In this document: positions 1 to 9,510 of the stretch, piece after piece
Layout: each line of letters begins with the position of its first letter
Position numbering within the stretch: position 1 is the stretch's first letter
Origin: an uncultured Allomuricauda sp.
GTDB lineage: Bacteria > Bacteroidota > Bacteroidia > Flavobacteriales > Flavobacteriaceae
DNA: 64,000 nt
Reading direction: 5' to 3'
Assembly (NCBI RefSeq): GCF_947499585.1
Contig: NZ_CANMOO010000001.1
Location: forward strand, 868,001-932,000
Notes under the pieces: model-generated
Seen by the model: the letters and a program-made list of their open reading frames with translations, nothing else
The model's database searches: none
Told to the model about the DNA's origin: nothing
Position numbers and translations under genes: made by a program

Positions 1-113
1 TCGAATACTGGCCATAGATTTCTTGGGAATTTTAATCTTTGATAATCAGTTGCCAGTTTATAAAGCCTGAAAATTTCGGAAATATCTTCTTTATTACTGT
101 TGGTAATGGTCAT
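1..113 (-). CDS. GNAT-like acetyltransferase, N-terminal fragment cut by the window edge
   Basis: An ATG at 111-113 opens a frame that runs off the left edge after 37 residues. The peptide begins MTITNSNKEDISEIFRLYK and continues through a KFPRNLWPVF segment. An N-terminal strand followed by an amphipathic helix (DISEIFRLY) is how GNAT N-acetyltransferases begin, with an acyl-CoA donor implied. The acetyl-CoA binding motif lies outside the window, so the family call rests on the first helix only. It is transcribed in the same direction as the SCO/TPR genes upstream of it, with about 46 bases between. Confidence 0.5.
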   Translation of the reverse strand, partial: MTITNSNKEDISEIFRLYKLATDYQRLKFPRNLWPVF

Positions 114-159
114 GACTTAAAATAGTAATGGATATGTACTGATACTTTTTAGGTCAAAT

Positions 160-819
160 TTAATCCGATAAAGTTTTAATATCATCAATTAACCGAAGGA
201 TTTCATCATTGTTGGTTCCATCATAAACTCCTCGTATTTGTTTGGTCTTGTCCACTAGTATAAAATTGGGGGTATGGATAAAATCCTGCAAACCGCCATC
301 ACCTTGGTCTACAACGGCAAAATAACTTTTACGGGCCAAATTGTATATGTGCTTTTTGTCGCCTGTTGTGATGTTCCATTTAGAATCGATGACCCCTTTG
401 TTATTGGCATATTTTCTTAGAACAGGAACACTATCCATTTCTGGTGTAACAGACATGGATAAAAACATGACATCATCATTATTCAAGAAAACCTGTTGCA
501 ATTTTTCCATATTGTTTGACATAATGGGGCAGATACTTGGGCAGCGGGTAAAAAAGAAATCAGTTACATAAATCTTATTATCATAATCCTGCTGCGTAAT
601 AAGCTCTCCATTCTGGTTTGTCAATTTAAAGTCGGCTACGATATGATGATTTTCAACATTCTGCAGACTAACATCCACTAATTCTGGGTTGAAATCTTTA
701 GGGCCAAAAACGGGCAATTCTGAATTTCCTTGAAAAATTAAATAAACAACAACCAAAACACCAATAGCAATAAAGGCCACTGGTAGTTTTGATTGTCCGA
801 ATTTTTTAAGCAATGTCAT
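160..819 (-). CDS. SCO1/SenC family copper chaperone-like protein
   Basis: A 219-residue membrane-anchored thioredoxin-fold protein. Residues 12-30 form one hydrophobic segment, so the soluble domain should face the periplasm. The SCO copper site is visible: Cys93 and Cys97 in a CPSICP motif, plus His182 in DFIHTPNF. SCO proteins deliver copper to, or reduce the thiols of, the CuA centre of cytochrome c oxidase and related enzymes. It starts 3 bases after the stop of the upstream TPR gene, so it is probably the last gene of a three-gene minus-strand operon (4278 to 160). No oxidase subunit is in the window, so the client is unknown. Family call is firm; the exact partner is not. Confidence 0.9.
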   Translation of the reverse strand: MTLLKKFGQSKLPVAFIAIGVLVVVYLIFQGNSELPVFGPKDFNPELVDVSLQNVENHHIVADFKLTNQNGELITQQDYDNKIYVTDFFFTRCPSICPIMSNNMEKLQQVFLNNDDVMFLSMSVTPEMDSVPVLRKYANNKGVIDSKWNITTGDKKHIYNLARKSYFAVVDQGDGGLQDFIHTPNFILVDKTKQIRGVYDGTNNDEILRLIDDIKTLSD

Positions 820-822
820 TTA

Positions 823-2553
823 CTATAGGATTGACGTTTCAATTTCAATATCCGAATGCTCCCAGGCCTTATCAAATTCTTGTTTTATGGCCTCTGCTTC
901 ATCCACTTTTCCTTGAGCTTTCAAACTGTTGTGCAAACCCATTAATGACCATCCATTTTGTCTAAGCACATCCAAATCTTCTTTGTATATTTTTTCTGCC
1001 TCCTCATACTTTTTGGCGTTCATTAATATAGCTCCTAAGTTTTGCCTTGTTGGTATATGCCATGCCGCTGGTTCCGTGTAGGTAAGCCCATCTTCAAATT
1101 CTACAGCATTTTCAAGGTGTTTTATTGCTTTGGAAGTGTCACCGTTCAATGCAGCCAATTCCCCAGCTACAACTTCATACGCTATATTGGCGGAATGAAT
1201 TGATGCATTGTTGGCGGTAGCTACCAAATCTGCCAATTCTGGATCATTTTTCAATGTTTCAATCGCATCCAATTCTTCTTGGGCTTCTTTACTGTTTCCT
1301 TTACGGATAAAGGCAATTCCTCTAGCGTAATGCCTTATCAAATTCAAATGTTTAATTTCTGGGTTAGGAGCAGGGATGGTCAAAATTTCATTCCATTTAC
1401 CAAATCTAGTGTATGCCAACATTGGGGTAGCGGCAAAATCCTGTAGAAAAGGCATGGTTACAAATTCACCCACAGGTACTTTTTCTGCAGTTTTCTTGGC
1501 AGCATCAATAGCAATATCACTATCACCAAGTAAGCTAGCTGCTGACCATAGAAAATGAATGTTATGGGGGTAATACCCTAAAGGATATAATCCTTGCGAA
1601 TAGCATTGCGAGATATAGTCCTCATCCGCCAGAATTGCTGCTTGATTGGCAGTTACTGCATCTAAATAACGCCCAACTCGAATATATATGTGTGACGGCA
1701 TATGAACTATATGTCCTGCAGCGGGCATTAACCCTCCTAATTTGTCAGCACTTGCAACTGCTAAATCTGGTTTTGGGAGTTCAACCATATGAATATAATA
1801 GTGGTGCGCTCCGGGGTTATTTGGATTTATTTCCATGGCCTTCTCAAGTGCTGCTTTGGCCTCAGCTATATTTGGAGAAGGATTCCCATCAGCATCCCAA
1901 TAATTCCAAGGAACTGTATTCATGACTGATGCTGCATAAAGAATTTGGACTTCGGCATCTTCTGGAAATTCTTTTAGCACTTTGGCCATAGCGTTCATGT
2001 ATGCCATGTTAAGTTCAGCCACATCTTTGGTCAAATCTTCACTATATCTTGAGGTCAAAGCATTTATTAAAGCTTTTTCTTTGGGTGTGGCGCTAGTTAT
2101 TAAATTTTTGGCCTTGGCCATAGCCTCATTCGTTTTTATTTTTCGATCATCCAGCGGGACAGGGTCATTTATATTTGGACCCAATGCATAAGCCTGACCC
2201 CAAAAGGTCATCGCGGATGTTGGATCTAAACGAGAGGCTTCCATAAATGATCTATGAGCTTCAGCATGGTTAAAAGCATATGTGAGTTTTAATCCTTGAT
2301 TAAAGAATATTTGCGCACGTTCATTTTTGGTAGTGATTGTAAAACTCAAATCTCCCAAATTTTCAAAAAGAGGTGAAATTTGTTGCGTAGAGTCAACCAC
2401 TTCAAGTAAATACTTGGTGGGTGTACATTTTATAAAACTAAAAGATGCTTTCTGATAGTTTTTAGGTGTTCCTGTAGAATTGTTCTTGGTTAAAAAATGA
2501 ATCGATACTAATACTCCTAACACTGTTATGGCCAGGCCTAATTTTGTTTTCAT
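823..2553 (-). CDS. TPR-repeat exported protein with conserved histidine motif
   Basis: 576 residues starting with a hydrophobic segment (residues 6-20) that is a signal peptide or membrane anchor. TPR-like helical repeats are seen near residues 85-125 and 228-250, and again near the C terminus (residues ~500-560). The centre holds a histidine-rich signature: His250, His251, His255, His281, His284 and His288, the last three inside HIVHMPSHIY. The same spacing occurs in the next gene upstream, which is a clear paralogue. It lies between that paralogue (43-base gap) and the SCO gene (3-base gap). I know of no established function for this TPR subfamily. The histidines and the SCO neighbour make metal binding worth considering, but this is inference. 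Confidence 0.75.
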   Translation of the reverse strand: MKTKLGLAITVLGVLVSIHFLTKNNSTGTPKNYQKASFSFIKCTPTKYLLEVVDSTQQISPLFENLGDLSFTITTKNERAQIFFNQGLKLTYAFNHAEAHRSFMEASRLDPTSAMTFWGQAYALGPNINDPVPLDDRKIKTNEAMAKAKNLITSATPKEKALINALTSRYSEDLTKDVAELNMAYMNAMAKVLKEFPEDAEVQILYAASVMNTVPWNYWDADGNPSPNIAEAKAALEKAMEINPNNPGAHHYYIHMVELPKPDLAVASADKLGGLMPAAGHIVHMPSHIYIRVGRYLDAVTANQAAILADEDYISQCYSQGLYPLGYYPHNIHFLWSAASLLGDSDIAIDAAKKTAEKVPVGEFVTMPFLQDFAATPMLAYTRFGKWNEILTIPAPNPEIKHLNLIRHYARGIAFIRKGNSKEAQEELDAIETLKNDPELADLVATANNASIHSANIAYEVVAGELAALNGDTSKAIKHLENAVEFEDGLTYTEPAAWHIPTRQNLGAILMNAKKYEEAEKIYKEDLDVLRQNGWSLMGLHNSLKAQGKVDEAEAIKQEFDKAWEHSDIEIETSIL

Positions 2554-2595
2554 GATGTTCTTATTATAATGTGTTCTTAATACTTTGGATTAAAA

Positions 2596-4278
2596 TCAGC
2601 TTGCATATTGTTGGACAAATGCTTTTGCTTCTTTTATTTCAGGTCGTTCACTATTAGAACTTTTGGTGAGTTCAATAAGTTGATTAAAATAATATATTGC
2701 TTTTTCATTATTATCTGATTCTTTTGCTGCAATTGCAGCACCATAGACACCATTGAATCTATTAGGGTGTCCTTTTAAATTTACCTCATAAGCTTCTAGT
2801 GCTTCAACAGGTTTATTTAGGGCTAAGAGCATATCACCCAAAAGTTCATCAGCAGGTAGCACTTCGCCAGGAGTTACGGCATGTTTTGAGGTTTCACTTT
2901 CTAATTTAGCAGCTGTTTTCATTAAATTAAGTGCATCATCGTTATTGCCTTTTGCTAATTCAATCCATGCTTTGGCAGAATGTATTTGCACATTTACTTG
3001 ACCGGCTTTGTACACCTCTTTTGAATCTAGAAGACTTTGATGTAATGTTTTTAAGGATACTAGTTCATTTTCTGCTGATTTTACATCCGAAGTATGGGAA
3101 TAACCCAATGCTTTTCCAAAATGTAACATGGCTTTTTCCCAATGCAAATTCTCCCATGGAAAGTTAATCGTTGGTAATTCAAGTTTAGAGGCTTGATCCC
3201 AGTTTTTGTTCTCTAAAGCCATTCTAACGGGCATGGCAGCTAAAGCATAAGTAGCTGCAAAATGGTCTTTAGGGAAGACATTTTTAACAGCTTGCATTTC
3301 CTTTAATTGTTCGGCTGCTTTTTGATTGTCTCCCATCTGCAAATAGCCATAGACCAAATAATCCACAGCATGAATTTCCTGTGCCCAACTTGCAGTTGGA
3401 TTAACACTTTCTGCATAGCATGTTGCAGAAGATGCAGAATTTATGTTGGTATTGATAGACTCATCCCAAAGGCCTAAACGTGTGAATATGTGTGAAGGCA
3501 TATGCTGCGCATGTGCAGATGCAGGAGCAATTTCGGCATAACGCCTTGCTGTAACCAACGCCTTTGCTGCAAGTTCTGGATAATCGTAATTATGAATAAT
3601 ATAATGTGCAATACCTGGATGGTTGGGTTGTTCCACAAAGAGGTCTTCTAGGATTTTTCCTGATTTTTTCTGTCTGGAATAGGTTTTATCATTGGGGTCC
3701 GCAGCGGCACGGATAGCCAATGCATAGAAAACTGCAGCTTCGGTATCCCCTTCATGTTTATGGTACAGCTCTTCCATTTTCTTTTCATACATTCTCTGTC
3801 TAGTCAGTTTGTCAATATTTTCCCAATCTGTATAGAAGACGCTAATCGCATCCAAATAATCCTTTTCCAAATCGGATTTAGGTAGTTTGTTTGCCAATTT
3901 TATGAGTTTCTCACCTTTTTCTAAATAACTAAGATCAGATTGCATCCAAAGCGATTGAAAGATGCTCATTGAAACGCCCCAATATGCCATGGCACAATTT
4001 GGATCCATATCGATTACTTTCACAAATGCTTTTTCAGCTTCGGCATATTCAAAAGAATGTAACAATGACAATGCTAAATCAAACGTAGCTCTGGTCTCAT
4101 AACTGCAGGATAATGAAAAATTTACTTCCCCAAAACTTTCTGTGCTGCATAATAGGAGTTCTCCTCTTTTAAGGTCGATGGAGGCTAATGCGAGGTTTTG
4201 TTTTTTGTTTTTACAGGCAAATAAACAGACCGTAAGAATTGTGCTTACTGCCAACCATACCTTTTTTGAATGTCTCAT
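2596..4278 (-). CDS. TPR-repeat lipoprotein, paralogue of the following gene
   Basis: 560 residues. The N terminus is a lipoprotein signal: a basic start, a hydrophobic core and the lipobox LFAC with Cys22 as the predicted lipid-anchored residue. TPR-like repeats occur near residues 65-105 and 470-545. The central motif His225, His229, His256, His259, His263 (AHAQHMPSHIF) matches the downstream paralogue in order and nearly in spacing. It is the first gene of the probable operon ending in the SCO protein. The 243 bases upstream (4279-4521) contain no gene and no clear promoter. The two copies have diverged strongly outside the motif, so the duplication is old. Function unknown. Confidence 0.75.
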   Translation of the reverse strand: MRHSKKVWLAVSTILTVCLFACKNKKQNLALASIDLKRGELLLCSTESFGEVNFSLSCSYETRATFDLALSLLHSFEYAEAEKAFVKVIDMDPNCAMAYWGVSMSIFQSLWMQSDLSYLEKGEKLIKLANKLPKSDLEKDYLDAISVFYTDWENIDKLTRQRMYEKKMEELYHKHEGDTEAAVFYALAIRAAADPNDKTYSRQKKSGKILEDLFVEQPNHPGIAHYIIHNYDYPELAAKALVTARRYAEIAPASAHAQHMPSHIFTRLGLWDESINTNINSASSATCYAESVNPTASWAQEIHAVDYLVYGYLQMGDNQKAAEQLKEMQAVKNVFPKDHFAATYALAAMPVRMALENKNWDQASKLELPTINFPWENLHWEKAMLHFGKALGYSHTSDVKSAENELVSLKTLHQSLLDSKEVYKAGQVNVQIHSAKAWIELAKGNNDDALNLMKTAAKLESETSKHAVTPGEVLPADELLGDMLLALNKPVEALEAYEVNLKGHPNRFNGVYGAAIAAKESDNNEKAIYYFNQLIELTKSSNSERPEIKEAKAFVQQYAS

Positions 4279-4521
4279 GAATTGAATAGAGTAAATAAAA
4301 TGTTCCTTTTTGTTCTAGCGAGGGAATCAAATAATGCTTAATGTGTCAATATTACGGTGCTGTCTCGGGAGATGGAAATCACGGCGCCGTAGGTCTGAAT
4401 GGATAATTGTAACCAATAGTTGGTTGCAAATCAGGGCGTAAGGTAACAAAAGTTATGGGATGTTAGCAATAAAGATGTTCTATATGCTTGTTCTTAATAT
4501 ATTTTGGTATGTTTTGCTGTA

Positions 4522-4761
4522 TTACTTACCAGTAATCAATTTAAGATAGAGCTGCTCTACCTTATCTCTAGCCCATGGAGTTCTTCTCAAAAATTTAAGA
4601 CTGGACTTTATTGAAGGGTCTTTTTTGAAACAATTGATATTAATTCTATTTGCCAACTCTTCCCATCCATAATGCTCCTCTAACAGCTCCAATATATCTA
4701 CCAATTTTACACCATGTAATGGGTTGTTTGGTTGTTGATTGAAATTATTTTGATTTTCCAT
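4522..4761 (-). CDS. VF530 family small protein (DUF2132)
   Basis: About 79 residues from the ATG at 4761 ([10 protein letters not shown]). A longer reading from 4785 would overlap the end of the serine dehydratase gene by 11 bases and adds only a poor leader, so the shorter start is preferred. The body matches the VF530 family: [20 protein letters not shown], then a helix with [24 protein letters not shown]. The family is small, all-helical and suspected to bind DNA, but its role is not established. It follows sdaA by 13 bases on the same strand and is probably co-transcribed, with no evident functional link. Confidence 0.85.
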   Translation of the reverse strand: MENQNNFNQQPNNPLHGVKLVDILELLEEHYGWEELANRININCFKKDPSIKSSLKFLRRTPWARDKVEQLYLKLITGK

Positions 4762-4774
4762 GCAGAGATTTAGA

Positions 4775-6199
4775 TTAACAATCACTTAAGAACACCCCAA
4801 CTGCCAATCCTCCTTCTGAAGTTTCCTTGTATTTGGAACTCATATCCTTTGCAGTTTCCCACATGGTATTGACTACTTTATCCAACGGTACTTTGGTTTC
4901 CTTTGGATTTGTATCCAGGGCCAATTCCGCGGCATTGATTGCTTTAATGGCTCCCATGGAATTTCGTTCAATACAAGGAACTTGTACCAATCCGCCAATA
5001 GGGTCACAGGTTAGCCCTAAATGATGTTCCATAGCAATTTCCGCTGCAACTAGGACCTGTTCTGGTGAACCACCCAGTAGTTCGGTTAATGCTCCAGCAG
5101 CCATTGCAGATGAAACACCTATCTCAGCTTGGCACCCACCCATAGCAGCGGATATCGTAGCACCTTTTTTAAAGATACTTCCTATTTCGCCCGCTACTAA
5201 CAAGAATTTTTTGATGTGCTCAAAATCTGCTTTATGATTTTCAATGACCATATAATACATTAAAACTGCAGGAATAACCCCTGCGCTTCCATTGGTGGGT
5301 GCAGTAACCACCCTTCCTAAAGAGGCATTTACTTCATTGACACTAAGTGCAAAACAACTCACCCATTTAAGAATTTGTCTAAACTTAACCTCTGTTTTTC
5401 GGATAGTTTGCAACCATTCCTGAGGATTGGAGTAGGGGAATTCGCCTTTTAGTTTTTCATGCATTTCAAAGGCCCGCCTTCGGACATTTAGTCCACCTGG
5501 TAATATACCTTCAGTATGACAACCCAAATACATGCATTCCAGCATGGTATCCCAAATCCTCTGTAATTCTATATCAATTTCCGAATCTGTTCTAAGTGAA
5601 AGTTCATTTTCTAGAACAATGGCAGAAATAGACTTATTTTTTTCTTCGCAATAATGGAGTAGTTCAGTACCTGTTTTTATAGGGCAAGGAAAAGTTTTGA
5701 ATACTGCCTTGTTTTCTTTGGAATGGAGGAGTTCTTCCTTCACTACAAATCCTCCACCAATAGAATAGTATGTTTCTAGTATAGAGCTGCCGGATGACAA
5801 AACTGCTTCAAACTGTATACCGTTTGAATGAAAGGGAAGAAACTCTTTTTTGAAAACAACATCTTCGGTAAAATCAAAAGGTATTTTTTTTATGCCACCA
5901 AAATGAAGTTGTTTTTCAGCCTTTAAATCAGAAATCACATTGTTTATGCTTTCAGTAGGTACGGTTTCGGGATTGCTCCCCAACAATCCCATGACTACGG
6001 CAATATCCGTGGCATGACCTTTACCGGTGAGGGACAGTGACCCATACAAGTAAACTTTGACATTAAGAACAGACTCAAAAATTTCTTGTTCCTTGAGTTC
6101 GCTGATCCAACGCTCTGCAGCTCTCCACGGGCCCAAAGTGTGTGAGCTTGAGGGACCTACGCCAATTTTAAGCATGTCAAAAACACTAATACATTCCAT
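4775..6199 (-). CDS. sdaA: L-serine ammonia-lyase (L-serine dehydratase), iron-sulfur type, single chain
   Basis: 474 residues; converts L-serine to pyruvate and ammonia in the cytoplasm. Both family domains are on one chain: an N-terminal beta domain with [12 protein letters not shown] (residues 13-23) and a C-terminal catalytic alpha domain with TAPTNGSAG (299-307). Cys356 (GGCQ), Cys398 (TCDP) and Cys409 (VPCIERN) are the expected 4Fe-4S ligands. The chain ends in Cys474 (FLSDC). In the Legionella enzyme a C-terminal cysteine acts as the fourth cluster ligand and is displaced by serine; the spacing here matches that arrangement. It is divergent from dnaK. Confidence 0.95.
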   Translation of the reverse strand: MECISVFDMLKIGVGPSSSHTLGPWRAAERWISELKEQEIFESVLNVKVYLYGSLSLTGKGHATDIAVVMGLLGSNPETVPTESINNVISDLKAEKQLHFGGIKKIPFDFTEDVVFKKEFLPFHSNGIQFEAVLSSGSSILETYYSIGGGFVVKEELLHSKENKAVFKTFPCPIKTGTELLHYCEEKNKSISAIVLENELSLRTDSEIDIELQRIWDTMLECMYLGCHTEGILPGGLNVRRRAFEMHEKLKGEFPYSNPQEWLQTIRKTEVKFRQILKWVSCFALSVNEVNASLGRVVTAPTNGSAGVIPAVLMYYMVIENHKADFEHIKKFLLVAGEIGSIFKKGATISAAMGGCQAEIGVSSAMAAGALTELLGGSPEQVLVAAEIAMEHHLGLTCDPIGGLVQVPCIERNSMGAIKAINAAELALDTNPKETKVPLDKVVNTMWETAKDMSSKYKETSEGGLAVGVFLSDC

Positions 6200-6272
6200 G
6201 GTTTGGGTATTATATGGGGCTAAAGATAAAGAGGCATTATGTAATTAATACTATCCTTCTGTTTTTTAAAAG

Positions 6273-6316
6273 ATGACACCTTGTCATATTCTTTGACATG
6301 GCATAATCATTGACAT
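6273..6316. promoter_or_regulatory. Cluster of TGACA motifs upstream of dnaK
   Basis: ATGACACCTTGTCAT at 6273-6287 is a perfect inverted repeat with 6-base arms and a 3-base spacer. Two further direct TTGACAT copies follow at 6293-6299 and 6310-6316. All lie in the sdaA-dnaK divergent region, 50-95 bases before the dnaK ATG. Symmetry plus repetition suggests a protein-binding site controlling dnaK, sdaA or both. No known regulator is recognised. Confidence 0.35.
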
Positions 6317-6366
6317 TTTTAGAGCGAGACAAAAATGAATTTTCAATATATATAACTTTAGATACA

Positions 6367-8283
6367 ATGAGCAAAATTATAGGTATAGACTTGGGTACAA
6401 CAAACTCCTGCGTCTCTGTGATGGAAGGAAACGAGCCCGTAGTAATCCCAAATGCTGAGGGTAAGCGTACAACTCCCTCTGTAATTGCATTTGTGGAAGG
6501 CGGAGAGATAAAAGTGGGTGATCCTGCAAAAAGACAAGCAGTAACAAATCCTCACAACACGATTTATTCCATCAAAAGGTTTATGGGAAACAAATTCTCA
6601 GAATCTTCTAAAGAGGCAAAAAGAGTTCCTTATAAAGTAGTTAAAGGAGATAATGACACTCCAAGAGTAGATATTGATGGGCGCATGTACTCTCCTCAAG
6701 AATTGTCAGCAATGATTCTTCAGAAAATGAAGAAAACTGCTGAGGATTATTTGGGTCAAGATGTTACAAGAGCCGTTATTACAGTACCTGCTTACTTTAA
6801 CGATTCGCAAAGACAAGCTACAAAAGAAGCTGGTGAAATAGCTGGTTTAACTGTAGAACGAATCATAAACGAACCTACTGCGGCTTCTTTGGCCTATGGT
6901 ATGGACAAAAAAGACACAGACCAAAAAATAGTAGTGTTTGATTTTGGTGGTGGTACACATGATGTTTCCATTCTTGAATTAGGCGATGGCGTTTTTGAAG
7001 TATTGGCAACAGATGGAGATACGCACTTAGGTGGTGATGATGTTGATCAAAAAATTATTGACTGGTTGGCTGAAGAGTTTAAAAAAGACGAATCAATGGA
7101 TTTGCGTGAAGATGCCATGGCATTGCAAAGACTAAGAGAGGCTGCTGAAAAAGCAAAAATTGAATTGTCTTCTTCTCCACAAACCGAAATAAACTTACCT
7201 TATGTTACGGCTACTGCTTCTGGCCCTAAGCACTTGGTAAGAACGCTATCACGCGCAAAATTTGAGCAGTTGATAGATGATTTGGTAAAAAGAACTATCG
7301 AACCTTGCCAGACAGCTTTAAAAGCTGCAGGGCTTTCAAAAAGTGATATTGATGAAATCATCTTAGTTGGTGGTTCTACACGTATCCCAGCGGTGCAAGA
7401 AGCTGTTGAGAAATTCTTTGGTAAAAAACCTTCAAAGGGAGTGAATCCTGATGAGGTGGTAGCCGTTGGTGCAGCAATACAGGGTGGAGTATTGACAGGG
7501 GATGTTAAAGATGTATTGTTATTGGATGTTACACCACTTTCTCTTGGTATTGAAACTATGGGTAGTGTTTTTACCAAATTGATTGAGTCTAATACCACAA
7601 TTCCAACGAAGAAATCTCAGGTATTCTCTACTGCTGCGGATAATCAACCTTCAGTTGAAATCCATGTGCTGCAAGGAGAGCGCCCTATGGCTAAGGATAA
7701 CAAAACCATTGGTAGATTCCATTTGGATGGTATTCCACCTGCACAAAGAGGTACTCCTCAGATTGAGGTAACCTTTGATATTGATGCAAACGGTATCATA
7801 AAGGTATCTGCAACTGATAAGGCTACGAACAAAACACAGGATATTCGTATTGAAGCTTCTTCTGGCTTGACCGAAGAAGAGATTCAAAAAATGAAAGCAG
7901 AAGCGGAAGCTAATGCTGAATCGGATAAAAAAGTGAAAGAAACTGCTGATAAGTTGAATGAAGCTGATGGAATGATTTTCCAAACAGAAAAGCAACTTAA
8001 AGAATTTGGTGATAAATTATCTGATGATAAGAAAAAACCAATTGAAGATGCTTTGGAAGAACTTAAAAAAGCCTATGAAACCAAAGATTTGGTAATCATT
8101 GAACCAGCTTTGGAAAAAATCAATGAAGCATGGAAAGTGGCTTCAGAGGAGATGTACAAAGCACAAGCTGACGCTGCGCAGTCCAATGGAGCTGAGGATG
8201 CAACTGCAGGTGATGCAGGAGCAAGTGATAGTGGTGCTGAAGGTGACAACGTAGAAGACGTAGACTTCGAAGAAGTCAAGTAA
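6367..8283 (+). CDS. dnaK: Molecular chaperone DnaK (Hsp70)
   Basis: 638 residues from the ATG at 6367 ([17 protein letters not shown]). An in-frame ATG at 6310 would add 19 residues with no counterpart in Hsp70, so it is rejected. The nucleotide-binding domain shows the phosphate-1 loop [18 protein letters not shown] and [10 protein letters not shown]. The substrate-binding domain begins near residue 390 ([15 protein letters not shown]). The C terminus ends EDVDFEEVK, the usual DnaK tail after a low-complexity Ala/Gly/Asp stretch. It folds and protects proteins in the cytoplasm with DnaJ and GrpE, which are not in the window. It is a single-gene unit closed by a terminator. Confidence 0.98.
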   Translation: MSKIIGIDLGTTNSCVSVMEGNEPVVIPNAEGKRTTPSVIAFVEGGEIKVGDPAKRQAVTNPHNTIYSIKRFMGNKFSESSKEAKRVPYKVVKGDNDTPRVDIDGRMYSPQELSAMILQKMKKTAEDYLGQDVTRAVITVPAYFNDSQRQATKEAGEIAGLTVERIINEPTAASLAYGMDKKDTDQKIVVFDFGGGTHDVSILELGDGVFEVLATDGDTHLGGDDVDQKIIDWLAEEFKKDESMDLREDAMALQRLREAAEKAKIELSSSPQTEINLPYVTATASGPKHLVRTLSRAKFEQLIDDLVKRTIEPCQTALKAAGLSKSDIDEIILVGGSTRIPAVQEAVEKFFGKKPSKGVNPDEVVAVGAAIQGGVLTGDVKDVLLLDVTPLSLGIETMGSVFTKLIESNTTIPTKKSQVFSTAADNQPSVEIHVLQGERPMAKDNKTIGRFHLDGIPPAQRGTPQIEVTFDIDANGIIKVSATDKATNKTQDIRIEASSGLTEEEIQKMKAEAEANAESDKKVKETADKLNEADGMIFQTEKQLKEFGDKLSDDKKKPIEDALEELKKAYETKDLVIIEPALEKINEAWKVASEEMYKAQADAAQSNGAEDATAGDAGASDSGAEGDNVEDVDFEEVK

Positions 8284-8289
8284 ATTTTT

Positions 8290-8330
8290 AAAATAAAAAA
8301 AGCCCGCAATTTGCGGGCTTTTTTTATTTT
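8290..8330. terminator. Bidirectional rho-independent terminator after dnaK
   Basis: Two perfectly complementary 20-base arms (8290-8309 and 8311-8330) with a GCCCGCAA/TTGCGGGC core flanked by A- and T-runs. The T tract follows the hairpin on both strands, so it can end dnaK (plus) and the convergent regulator gene (minus, stop at 8342). Confidence 0.93.
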
Positions 8331-8341
8331 AAAAGGATTGG

Positions 8342-9019
8342 CTACGCTGCGTTCAATTGACGTATTTCCATCTCTTGAAGCTTCTTCAAAGCTTCGGCTT
8401 TCGAGTTCACATTAAGTTTTACATAAATATTCTGAATGTGAAAATTCACTGCGCTTGGTGTTACGCAGAGCCTATCCGCAATCATTTTATACGTATATCC
8501 TTGAGTGAGGAGCTCAATAATTTGATTTTCCTTTTTTGAAAACCTCTCAAAAGTTTTGATCTGAAAAGAGTGGATGATTTTCCTGGCAATATCATGTTCC
8601 AAGACCACTCCATGATGATGTAACTCCTCTAAAGCATTAAAGAACCGGTTTTTGGTCAAAGGTTTGGTCAAAAAGCCGTCCGCTCCCTTTTTAAAAGCTT
8701 CTTTTATAATTTTGAAATCACATTTCTGACTTGTCATTAAGACTTTGGGAGCTTCACTTTGCTTGTTGAAATACGATATTCCATCAATTCCTGAGATTCC
8801 GGTCAGGTTAACTTCAGAAACAACAATATCGGGGTCAGTTTTTGCTGAACGGCACATAAATTTATTTACTGAGGTATATATTTCTACCAATTGATAGCGC
8901 GACTCATCGCTAAAGTAAAATCTATAAAGGGGGTGCAATTTTTCATCACTATCAATAATCGCGATTTTTAAAGGGTTAGTTTTCATGTTTACTAGATTTG
9001 GGTTATCTGATTTTGTCAT
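8342..9019 (-). CDS. LuxR/NarL-type response regulator-like protein with atypical receiver
   Basis: 225 residues: a receiver domain (about 17-130) and a LuxR-type helix-turn-helix (about 160-220, with LTQGYTYKMIADRLCVTPSAV). The receiver keeps the acidic pocket (DSD, residues 23-25), the Thr of VLMTSQ and the Lys of FLTKPLT. The residue aligned with the phosphoaccepting Asp is Glu69 (IVVSEVNLTG). A Glu here cannot be phosphorylated normally and may mimic the active state. No sensor kinase is adjacent. An alternative start at 8986 (MKTNPLKIAII) would fit the domain edge better; both are possible. Targets unknown. Confidence 0.85.
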   Translation of the reverse strand: MTKSDNPNLVNMKTNPLKIAIIDSDEKLHPLYRFYFSDESRYQLVEIYTSVNKFMCRSAKTDPDIVVSEVNLTGISGIDGISYFNKQSEAPKVLMTSQKCDFKIIKEAFKKGADGFLTKPLTKNRFFNALEELHHHGVVLEHDIARKIIHSFQIKTFERFSKKENQIIELLTQGYTYKMIADRLCVTPSAVNFHIQNIYVKLNVNSKAEALKKLQEMEIRQLNAA

Positions 9020-9132
9020 TGTTTGTCTTCATTTTACCTTAATTTAAGGCAAGATGTATCCTGTCTGCCATATCCGAATAAGGGAATACATAGGAAAAGC
9101 GGTTGCGTTTCAGAATATTGATTTGGAACGCA

Positions 9133-9330
9133 ATGATAAGCTTCACCAATGCCCTAGGTGGACATGCTGATAACAATCCTGTAAAGGATTAAATCAAAGT
9201 GGTGTAGAAAGAGTTTTTGGAGTGCTAAAAAAGAACCCTTATTTGGCCAGGGGGACTTAATGTAGCACTGAGAATTGTAGCTTTTTTCATAGGTATAAGA
9301 TTTGGGATCTTGTATTATTTCAAAAATTAA
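9133..9330 (+). pseudogene. Possible degenerate coding remnant, family not recognised
   Basis: Reading from the ATG at 9133, one frame gives protein-like segments broken by three in-frame stops. The last segment, WPGGLNVALRIVAFFIGIRF, is hydrophobic and membrane-like. A neighbouring frame over 9180-9250 reads GVERVFGVLKKNPYLARG, which joins naturally to the hydrophobic part if a frameshift is assumed. This would be the remains of a small protein gene damaged by stops and a frameshift. It could also be chance; no family was recognised. Confidence 0.25.
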
Positions 9331-9477
9331 ATTAGGCTATTTTTTCTTTCAGAAGAACTTTTTGTGGCTTTTTTCGTTCAAATGCACTTTTCTATTTCTA
9401 TTATAACAAATGAAATATGCGTAAAGAGAATCGATGTAAAACTTTAAAAATCAAATAGTCACCTAACCCTATATAAC

Positions 9478-9510
9478 AAAATAGGATGCCCTATTGGAGC
9501 ATCCTATTTT
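9478..9510 (-). terminator. Probable terminator downstream of the PD40 gene
   Basis: Perfect 12-base arms AAAATAGGATGC (9478-9489) and GCATCCTATTTT (9499-9510) around a 9-base loop. On the minus strand it lies 147 bases past the stop of the gene ending at 9657 and is followed by TTTGTTAT. The T-rich arm ends make it plausible on either strand. Confidence 0.55.

Noticed and set aside
6310..6366. Upstream in-frame ATG for dnaK
   Set aside because: The 19 added residues have no counterpart in Hsp70 proteins, and the ATG lies within the TGACA motif region.
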